Shown here: positions 1 to 5,075 of the stretch, piece by piece
Layout: the number at the start of each line of letters is the position of its first letter
How positions within the stretch are numbered: the stretch's first letter is position 1
Origin: Blastocatellia bacterium
GTDB taxonomy: Bacteria > Acidobacteriota > Blastocatellia > Pyrinomonadales > Pyrinomonadaceae
Length of the DNA: 6,236 bases
Assembly: GCA_003175865.1 (NCBI GenBank)
Contig: PSRF01000265.1
Coordinates: 1-6,236, forward strand
Direction: 5' to 3'
Notes under the pieces: model-generated
The model's database searches: none
What the model was told of the DNA's origin: nothing
The model's input: the letters and a program-made list of their open reading frames with translations, nothing else
Translations under genes and position numbers: made by a program

Positions 1-141
1 AATGAGCTTCCTGGATGATGCCGAACTACTAAAAAGAGGAATCGCTAAAAGACTTCCAAAAACAATGACGGTGACGATGAGCAAACCTGAGCGCGAAACA
101 CGATAAAGGCATTTAGAGGTGGAGGCTGAATCGGTGGACAT
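1..141 (-). CDS. Partial divergent gene, N-terminus of a putative exported or membrane-anchored protein
   Basis: On the minus strand an ATG at 141-139 opens a frame with no stop down to the window edge, giving the first 47 residues. The start is supported by a strong Shine-Dalgarno (AAGGAG, plus-strand positions 155-150) with an 8-nt spacer. No other ATG, GTG or TTG lies upstream in frame before the stop at 246-244. The N-terminus has K10, R14 and R17, then a hydrophobic run at about residues 19-37 (GLLIVTVIVFGSLLAIPLF), then a Ser-rich stretch with a possible signal-peptidase site after Ala41. This fits a signal peptide or N-terminal membrane anchor. The gene points away from the sugar genes across a long regulatory gap. 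Too little is present to assign a family. An envelope or polysaccharide-export role is only a guess from context. Confidence 0.62.
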   Translation of the reverse strand, partial: MSTDSASTSKCLYRVSRSGLLIVTVIVFGSLLAIPLFSSSASSRKLI

Positions 142-149
142 TATGGATT

Positions 150-155
150 CTCCTT
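150..155 (-). promoter_or_regulatory. Shine-Dalgarno of the divergent minus-strand gene
   Basis: The minus strand reads AAGGAG from 155 to 150, followed by 8 nt and the ATG at 141-139. This is the best ribosome-binding site in the window and is the main reason for calling the short edge ORF a real gene. Confidence 0.65.
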
Positions 156-172
156 GAGGTACGACCGAAGAT

Positions 173-187
173 GTCTCTATACGAGAC
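173..187. repeat. Small inverted repeat upstream of the divergent gene
   Basis: GTCTC (173-177) and GAGAC (183-187) form a perfect 5-bp inverted repeat around TATAC. On the minus strand it lies about 32-46 nt before the ATG at 141, so it would be in the 5' leader or at the promoter of that gene. The centre on the minus strand reads GTATA, part of a weak -10-like TATAGA without a matching -35. Five-bp arms can arise by chance. Confidence 0.3.
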
Positions 188-210
188 TCGGTGAATGCTG
201 AGCTACCAAT

Positions 211-234
211 GTTAGTAGCCGTTAGGCGCGTTAG
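211..234. repeat. Three GTTAG direct repeats at near-helical spacing
   Basis: GTTAG occurs at 211-215, 221-225 and 230-234, with start-to-start spacings of 10 and 9 bp, so the copies lie roughly on one face of the helix. Related ATTAG copies follow at 243-247 and 305-309. Direct repeats spaced about one turn apart are typical binding sites for OmpR-type response regulators and similar dimers. An operator role here is inference; each unit is only 5 bp. Confidence 0.33.
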
Positions 235-455
235 CTTGGACGATTAGGTGCTCACTCTGAGTCTGAAGTTTTACAAGGCGCAAGGACCAAGCACTTCTAG
301 TCGAATTAGGAAACTGAGAGAACACAACGGTGGATAGTTTGGGACCATTGTGTCTTTAGCGAGGTTTGCTACAAACGGATTTGACAATCGTCGTTTAAAA
401 AGCGCTGCTTCTAATAGTGCATTTCGTCAACCAGGTCAAATTGCAATTCCGTGAC

Positions 456-489
456 GTTTTTGTTTCAAAAACCAGTTTTGATGAACTGG
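456..489. repeat. Cluster of three overlapping inverted repeats upstream of rfbB
   Basis: Three perfect short inverted repeats overlap. GTTTTTG (456-462) pairs with CAAAAAC (466-472) around TTT. TCAAAA (465-470) pairs with TTTTGA (476-481) around ACCAG. CCAGTT (472-477) pairs with AACTGG (484-489) around TTGATG. The middle one cannot form together with either outer one beyond a base or two. No T-tract follows, so this is not an intrinsic terminator. The cluster lies about 40 bp upstream of the rfbB promoter candidate, which suits a regulator-binding site or cruciform-prone DNA better than an RNA switch, unless transcription starts further upstream. Confidence 0.45.
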
Positions 490-530
490 GCTTTCGATCG
501 GCGAACACTTTTCCCTGGTTGTGGTGAATG

Positions 531-559
531 TTGACAACTAAAGGGTTCGTTCATAGTGT
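531..559 (+). promoter_or_regulatory. Candidate sigma70-type promoter for rfbB-rfbD
   Basis: A consensus -35 box TTGACA (531-536) is followed after exactly 17 bp by TAGTGT (554-559). The latter keeps the three most conserved -10 bases (first T, A, last T) but matches only 3 of 6 overall. Transcription would start near 566 and give a leader of about 43 nt before the ATG at 609. No clear Shine-Dalgarno precedes that ATG. Confidence 0.5.
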
Positions 560-608
560 GTTTGGCACAAATGGTTTTGAGTCTGTGAGTCCTGACATTT
601 CCTGACGA

Positions 609-1634
609 ATGAAACGCTACTTTGTTACAGGCGGAGCCGGTTTTATTGGTTCGGCGTTCATTGAGTCGTTACTCTCGCACGAACCGAACTGTTCGATTAC
701 GAACTTCGATGCTTTGACTTACGCGGGAAATCTCGAGAACGTCGCTCGTTTTGATAAGTCTCGGCACAGCTTCGTTCACGGAAACATAATTGATAAGGAA
801 GCCGTACTTGCGCATCTTCCGCAAGAGTGCGACGCGATTATCAATTTCGCCGCTGAGTCACATGTAGATCGAAGTATTCGGTCCGCACATGAGTTTCTTG
901 TAACAAATGTGATTGGCACCCAGGTTCTACTGGATGTAGCAAGGGCGCGAAATGTTCGTCGAGTGGTACACATTTCCACAGACGAAGTAATGGGGAGTCT
1001 GCCGGAAACAGAATCGAGTTTCTTCACCGAAGAATCCGAATTATCTCCAAACAGTCCATACGCTGCGTCAAAAGCTGCCGCTGAACATCTCGCACGAGCG
1101 GCCCATCACACGTTTGGCTTGGATGTTGTGATTACCCGTTGCGGCAACAACTATGGACCGCGCCAATTTCCGGAAAAATTTTTGCCGCTAGCGATCACAA
1201 ACGCGATTCACAATGAGTCAATTCCCGTTTACGGCGACGGACTAAATGTGCGCGACTGGATTTATGTGGAAGATCACTGTCGAGCGATTCTCGCGGTCTT
1301 GGAAAATGGACGATCGGGTGCGGTGTACAACATCGGTGCGCGCAATACGAGACGAAATATCGAGGTGGTGGAATCTGTACTCAATCAACTGCAACGTCCC
1401 AAGTCGTTGATCAAGTACGTTTCGGATCGACCGGGACACGATCGTCGTTACGCGATTGATCCATCAATGGTCGAGAATGAGCTTGGTTGGCGTCCGCTTG
1501 AATCGTGGGAGTCCGGGTTAACAAAGACAATCAATTGGTACAAAGACAATCCCCAATGGGTCGAACAGGTACGTAGCGGTGCGTATCGCGATTACTACAA
1601 ACAACAATACGGGACGGGAGTCGAGGCACTTTGA
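609..1634 (+). CDS. rfbB: dTDP-glucose 4,6-dehydratase (RfbB/RmlB)
   Basis: Cytoplasmic NAD-dependent short-chain (extended SDR) enzyme that converts dTDP-glucose to dTDP-4-keto-6-deoxyglucose, the branch point to dTDP-rhamnose and other 6-deoxy and amino sugars. The 341 residues match the usual family length of about 340-360. Visible features: the Rossmann motif GGAGFIG (8-14), the family segment DALTYAGNLEN (34-44), FAAESHVDRSI (80-90), the catalytic Thr124-Asp125-Glu126 triad, Tyr151-x3-Lys155, NNYGPRQFPEK (180-190), YGDGLNVRDWIYVEDH (208-223) and DRPGHDRRYAID (273-284). The ATG at 609 places the glycine motif at the normal distance from the N-terminus, although no strong ribosome-binding site precedes it. 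The usual STDEVYG reads STDEVMG here, a substitution at a non-catalytic position. It is the first gene of the plus-strand run and overlaps rfbD by 4 nt. Confidence 0.95.
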   Translation: MKRYFVTGGAGFIGSAFIESLLSHEPNCSITNFDALTYAGNLENVARFDKSRHSFVHGNIIDKEAVLAHLPQECDAIINFAAESHVDRSIRSAHEFLVTNVIGTQVLLDVARARNVRRVVHISTDEVMGSLPETESSFFTEESELSPNSPYAASKAAAEHLARAAHHTFGLDVVITRCGNNYGPRQFPEKFLPLAITNAIHNESIPVYGDGLNVRDWIYVEDHCRAILAVLENGRSGAVYNIGARNTRRNIEVVESVLNQLQRPKSLIKYVSDRPGHDRRYAIDPSMVENELGWRPLESWESGLTKTINWYKDNPQWVEQVRSGAYRDYYKQQYGTGVEAL

Positions 1635-2503
1635 GGATCGTCGTAACAGGTGCTGGAGGATTGGTAGGTCGGGCAATGTCTGAACACTGCCTTACCAGCG
1701 GAGACGAAGTGTTGGCGTTCTCACATCACGAGCTCGACATTAGCGACTATGAACAGGTCAACTCGAAAATTTTGTCTCACAAGCCCGACGCAGTTGTGAA
1801 TTGTGCCGCATGGACCAACGTCGATGCATGTGAAGATGATCCCAAACGTGCACATGCGGCAAACGCGTTAGGCCCAGAGAACCTGGCGCACTCATGTCGC
1901 AAAGTTGATGCTGTATTGCTCACCGTTTCGACTGACTATGTTTTCGACGGAACCAAGGAAGGTTTTTACACACAGCGTGACAATCCGAATCCACTGAGTG
2001 TCTACGCTGCATCGAAACTGAGCGGTGAACACAGAGCCCAGACGGCGCACGCCCGCACAATTGTTGTTCGCACTGGATATATCTTCGGCCGGGGTGGCAC
2101 GAATTTTTTGAGCACGATGGTTGATCGAGCTCTGCGAGGTGAAGAGTTGAAGCTCATCAGTGATTCGTGGGGCACCGCCACTTACGCGCCTCATCTTGCA
2201 CGTAGGCTTCGCGAACTGATAGTGAAGGACTTACCTGCAACTTTTCATGTTGTTAATGCGGGAAACGGCGTTTCGTATGACGAATTTGCTAAAGTCGCAC
2301 TTAAAATCGCCAACTGCACAACCGCGAAACTAAAGGTCGTGAGTTCTGATTCCCTCAAGCGACCTGCGGCGCGTCCGCGCAATTCACGACTTAAGTGTCT
2401 TCTGTCCGAAGCCATCGGTCTTAAGCCGCTTCCTTCATGGGAAGAAGGTCTGAGAGAATTCCTCCAAACCCCCGATAAAAGCGCAGTTGGACATCGCAAG
2501 TGA
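1631..2503 (+). CDS. rfbD: dTDP-4-dehydrorhamnose reductase (RfbD/RmlD)
   Basis: NAD(P)H-dependent SDR enzyme for the final step to dTDP-L-rhamnose, reducing dTDP-4-dehydro-L-rhamnose. The 290 residues are normal for RmlD. Visible: Rossmann GAGGLVG (7-13), NCAAWTNVDACE (57-68), STDYVFDG (100-107), Tyr125-x3-Lys129, the family-typical RTGYIFG (147-153), and the C-terminal RPAARPRNSRL (244-254) that distinguishes RmlD from general epimerases. The start is a TTG at 1631 whose last bases overlap the rfbB stop (TTGA), with GAGG at 1623-1626 and GGGAG at 1616-1620 just upstream. The Met-Arg-Ile-Val-Val-Thr-Gly start matches the family. The overlap suggests translational coupling with rfbB. RmlA and RmlC, needed to make its substrate, are not in the window. 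Confidence 0.93.
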   Translation: MRIVVTGAGGLVGRAMSEHCLTSGDEVLAFSHHELDISDYEQVNSKILSHKPDAVVNCAAWTNVDACEDDPKRAHAANALGPENLAHSCRKVDAVLLTVSTDYVFDGTKEGFYTQRDNPNPLSVYAASKLSGEHRAQTAHARTIVVRTGYIFGRGGTNFLSTMVDRALRGEELKLISDSWGTATYAPHLARRLRELIVKDLPATFHVVNAGNGVSYDEFAKVALKIANCTTAKLKVVSSDSLKRPAARPRNSRLKCLLSEAIGLKPLPSWEEGLREFLQTPDKSAVGHRK

Positions 2504-2506
2504 GGC

Positions 2507-2521
2507 GGCAAGTTACTTGCC
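2507..2521. promoter_or_regulatory. 15-bp palindrome, probable operator overlapping a -35 box
   Basis: GGCAAGT (2507-2513) and ACTTGCC (2515-2521) are perfect inverted copies around a single T, starting 4 nt after the rfbD stop. The right arm shares five bases with the -35 box at 2517-2522. No T-tract follows, so it is not an intrinsic terminator. A dimeric regulator bound here would cover the promoter of the next gene. This is inference from position and symmetry. Confidence 0.5.
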
Positions 2522-2544
2522 ACAGCGTGAGTCTCTGTTATTAT
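2517..2544 (+). promoter_or_regulatory. Candidate sigma70-type promoter for the Wzz/BY-kinase gene
   Basis: TTGCCA (2517-2522) matches the -35 consensus at 5 of 6 positions. After 16 bp, TATTAT (2539-2544) matches the -10 consensus at 5 of 6. The start would be near 2551, leaving a leader of about 34 nt before the ATG at 2585. The kinase gene could therefore be transcribed separately from rfbBD. The ribosome-binding site is weak; GGGAG at 2563-2567 is about 17 nt from the start codon. Confidence 0.55.
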
Positions 2545-2584
2545 TCTGTTCCTTATTAAGACGGGAGTTGAAAGCCACAAGATT

Positions 2585-4948
2585 ATGATGTCGCAAGATA
2601 ATCGTTTGATGCCGATGCCCGCGGTCGAGCGAAGTCTGGATAAACCACTAACTGATCTGAACGCCGCGAGATCTTATGGACCAGCTGCTAATGAGCCAAC
2701 ACAGCTTCGCGACTATTTGTTCGTTATTTTAAAGCGCAAGTGGCTGATTCTCAGTTTGTGTTTGGTGGTGACGTCTTTGGTGGCAGTGCAAATGTTTCGG
2801 CAACCGTCGATCTACGAGGCCGAAACAACCATTCGTATCGAACAAAGAAAGAGCAACATCCTACAGTCAGACAAACTTGTTATCGGCGGACAGCTAGATC
2901 CCAATTTTTGGGGGACTCAGCTCAAGCTTCTCGAAAGTCCAGCTCTCGCAAGACAGGTCGCATTAACTCTCGATCTCCAGCACAACCCAAACTTCTTCGG
3001 AGGCGGATCGCAAGGCGGCTTTTTCGCGTCGCTGCGAAGAATTTTGTCTGGAGATCAACGTAGAACAAAGGCGAAACCAGCGGAACCGACAAAACTTGAA
3101 TTAGTGGGAGAGTCGCAACTCAGAGATCAGCCCTTAAGTCCCGAGGAACTTGCGGCACTTGAACCATATGAGGATGCAATCATAGGCAACGAGCAGGTTG
3201 ACGGAATCGTCAACACGAATCTGTTTGTAATTAAGTACAAGCACCACGATCCAGACATTGCCCAGAAGGTCGCTAATACACTCGCCGAAGTATTTGCCAA
3301 CAACAACCTGGAACGGTCGACTACAAACTCCAGCAAGCAGGAGACTATGCTCGCTAAAGAGATTGGGGAACTACAGTTCAAGGTCAAACACGACCAGGAA
3401 GTTTTGTTTAATTACGCGCGCGAAAATAATCTCAATCCTACTGGCAATCAGAACCTGGATGTTGAAGGACAACGACTCAATAGCTTGAGCGGTCAGCTGC
3501 TAGACGCTGAGAACCAGCGAAAAACTGCTCAGGCTATCTACAACAGTGCAAAGAATGCTTCAGATCCCTTCACAGTTCCAGAGGTAATCAAGTCAACTCG
3601 CATTGTGGCGTTACGTGAAAGAATCTCTGCGATTAAAGAGAGAAGAGATGCGCTCCTGGTTACTTACACGCCTGAATGGCCGGAAGTGCGCAAGCTTGAG
3701 GCGTCATTAAAGCCTCTAGAAGCTGAACTTCAGGCGGCGGCCGCCGAAGCAATCCAAGGTCTAAAAGCGCAATACGAAGCAGCACTTGCTCATGAGCAGA
3801 GTATTAAGAGCATGTATAACGCTCAGCGCGGCGTTACGAGTCAGCAAACGCGTGCGCAGATTGACATGGTCTCGTATACCCAAACACTGGAAACAAACAA
3901 ACAATATCTCAACACGTTGCAGCAACGTTTACGCGAGATCCAGGCGAGCAGCGGCGATAGAGGTAACGAGGTCAGCGTCGAGAACTACAGTCGCGTGCCC
4001 AAAGCGCCGATTGGACCGGCCCGCATTCGCAACGTGATGATTGCATTTTTGTTATCCCTTGTTGCGGGAATCGGTCTCGCCTTCCTGCTCGACTTTCTCG
4101 ATGACACCGTCAAGTCGATCGAGGATATCGATCGCTACGTCCACTTACCTGCCCTTGCGCTCATTCCAGCAAGTCGCAGTATAGGTGGCCGTTTAAAAGG
4201 GATGACATCAGCGAATGTCGGCCCATCTGAGTCAACCGCACTAGCGATGGTCGACGATGTGCGTTCTCCGGTTGCAGAATCATATCGACACCTGCGGACG
4301 TCATTGTTGCTCTCGTCGGCTGGTCAGCCGCCAAAAACAATTCTTGTCACTTCGAGTCAGCCATCAGAAGGCAAAACAACTACAGCTATCAACACGGCAT
4401 TTATGCTGGCCCAAACAGGTGCGGATGTTTTGATCATCGATTGCGACTTGCGTCGTCCTAGACTGCACGCGCAGTTCGAAGTTTCAAATGCAAGAGGTTT
4501 GACAACCTGGCTCTCGGGAGAAAAGGACCTTGACGGCCTGTTACAGTCACTACCGAGAAATCCAAACCTCAAGATTTTGACGTCAGGTCCGGTACCACCA
4601 AACCCGGCAGAGCTTCTGGGTTCTGAAGAAATGCGCAGATTGTTGGGCACATTGAGTGAACGTTTTGCCCATATCATCATCGATTCGCCACCGGCAATTT
4701 CATTCACAGATGCGTCGATTCTTTCAACGATGGTCGATGGAGTGATGCTGGTTGTTCACGGTGGTCGAAGCTCGCGTGCAGTCGTGCGCCGAGCGAAACA
4801 ACAGTTGCTCGATGTGGGCGCACATATCTTTGGTGTTGTTCTTAATAACGTCAGGCAGGAATCGCACGACTACTACTATTCGGGATACTACTCGAACTAC
4901 TACTCGTCAGACGCCGATGCCGGTGCCTCTACAGGAGAAACCGCGTAG
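2585..4948 (+). CDS. Fused polysaccharide co-polymerase (Wzz) and bacterial tyrosine kinase (BY-kinase, Wzc/ExoP type)
   Basis: Inner-membrane protein that controls chain length and export of surface polysaccharide through cycles of tyrosine autophosphorylation. Its 787 residues are in the normal range for one-piece Wzc/ExoP proteins. Order of parts: cytoplasmic N-tail; first membrane segment at about 53-70; periplasmic Wzz domain; long helical/coiled-coil stretch at about 250-455; a Pro-containing segment (PKAPIGP, 472-478); second membrane segment at about 483-503; then the kinase domain. The kinase shows EX2RX2R (Glu565, Arg568, Arg571), the oligomerisation motif; Walker A SQPSEGKT (591-598, Lys597); Walker A' LIIDCDLRRP (616-625, Asp619 and Asp621); GPVPPNPAELL (668-678); and Walker B IIIDSPP (697-703, Asp700). 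The C-terminus has a tyrosine cluster of seven Tyr within 763-773. A Gly-rich and then charged segment (about 137-206) interrupts the Wzz region. ATG at 2588 is an equally possible start. Confidence 0.93.
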   Translation: MMSQDNRLMPMPAVERSLDKPLTDLNAARSYGPAANEPTQLRDYLFVILKRKWLILSLCLVVTSLVAVQMFRQPSIYEAETTIRIEQRKSNILQSDKLVIGGQLDPNFWGTQLKLLESPALARQVALTLDLQHNPNFFGGGSQGGFFASLRRILSGDQRRTKAKPAEPTKLELVGESQLRDQPLSPEELAALEPYEDAIIGNEQVDGIVNTNLFVIKYKHHDPDIAQKVANTLAEVFANNNLERSTTNSSKQETMLAKEIGELQFKVKHDQEVLFNYARENNLNPTGNQNLDVEGQRLNSLSGQLLDAENQRKTAQAIYNSAKNASDPFTVPEVIKSTRIVALRERISAIKERRDALLVTYTPEWPEVRKLEASLKPLEAELQAAAAEAIQGLKAQYEAALAHEQSIKSMYNAQRGVTSQQTRAQIDMVSYTQTLETNKQYLNTLQQRLREIQASSGDRGNEVSVENYSRVPKAPIGPARIRNVMIAFLLSLVAGIGLAFLLDFLDDTVKSIEDIDRYVHLPALALIPASRSIGGRLKGMTSANVGPSESTALAMVDDVRSPVAESYRHLRTSLLLSSAGQPPKTILVTSSQPSEGKTTTAINTAFMLAQTGADVLIIDCDLRRPRLHAQFEVSNARGLTTWLSGEKDLDGLLQSLPRNPNLKILTSGPVPPNPAELLGSEEMRRLLGTLSERFAHIIIDSPPAISFTDASILSTMVDGVMLVVHGGRSSRAVVRRAKQQLLDVGAHIFGVVLNNVRQESHDYYYSGYYSNYYSSDADAGASTGETA

Positions 4949-4949
4949 G

Positions 4950-5040
4950 GATTGCTGATTTTCGATTGCTGATTTCCGATTTTTGTCGACAAGCTAAAGC
5001 TTATCGGACAATTGGAAATCGTCAATTGGAAATCGGCAGT
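4950..5040. repeat. Long imperfect hairpin built from degenerate 7-bp GATT-type repeats
   Basis: Starting 2 nt after the kinase stop codon, five consecutive 7-bp units of form GATTNNN run from 4950 to 4984: GATTGCT at 4950 and 4964, GATTTTC at 4957, GATTTCC at 4971, GATTTTT at 4978. From 5011 to 5038 four units run in the opposite sense: ATTGGAA at 5011 and 5025, ATCGTCA at 5018, ATCGGCA at 5032. Positions 4951-4981 pair with 5010-5040 as a 31-bp stem: 24 Watson-Crick pairs, 6 G-U pairs and 1 mismatch (4969/5022). The pairing continues across a TTT bulge through 4985-4994 with 4999-5009 to a TAAA loop. No T-tract follows, so it is not a standard terminator. It looks like a dispersed intergenic repeat element. 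Confidence 0.8.
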
Positions 5041-5075
5041 ACAAGTCTCGTAATCATTCCCTTAGCAAATGTAAG

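Larger units (their letters stand above)
142..608. other. Divergent intergenic control region without a convincing gene
   Basis: Stops occur often in all six frames. The longest open stretches are about 25-50 codons, without good start signals or protein-like composition. The region separates a minus-strand gene (start 141) from the plus-strand rfbB (start 609), so it should carry both promoters. What can be seen: a GTCTC/GAGAC inverted repeat (173-187), three GTTAG direct repeats (211-234), a 10-bp palindrome AATTGCAATT (439-448), three overlapping short inverted repeats (456-489) and a promoter candidate (531-559). The length, 467 nt, is more than a simple promoter pair needs, which leaves room for a regulator-binding array or a small RNA. 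Neither is shown by the sequence alone. Confidence 0.6.

Noticed and set aside
2..106. Plus-strand frame of 34 codons starting with ATG at the left edge
   Set aside because: It overlaps the minus-strand frame that has a strong ribosome-binding site and a sensible signal segment; it has no visible start signal of its own and no recognisable content.
381..417. Second consensus -35 box TTGACA at 381-386
   Set aside because: No acceptable -10 lies 16-18 bp downstream; the nearest TAATAG is 25 bp away.
563..580. Sigma54-like promoter (TTGGCAC upstream of rfbB)
   Set aside because: The -24 half TGGCAC is present, but no GC dinucleotide occurs at the required -12 spacing; the sequence there is TT.
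528..605. Possible 25-codon leader peptide ending 3 nt before the rfbB start
   Set aside because: No ribosome-binding site, no run of regulatory codons, and its start overlaps the predicted -35 box, so it would not be on the transcript from that promoter.
2507..2521. Intrinsic terminator after rfbD
   Set aside because: The stem is short and no T-run follows; overlap with the -35 box fits an operator better.
2245..2580. Antisense open frame of about 111 codons over the end of rfbD, and other frames antisense to or overlapping the main genes
   Set aside because: They lie within or over well-supported coding sequence, have no family-like content and no good start signals; they are shadow frames.
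4950..5040. CRISPR array or intrinsic terminator
   Set aside because: Units are 7 bp with no spacers, arranged as inverted arms, and no T-tract follows the stem.
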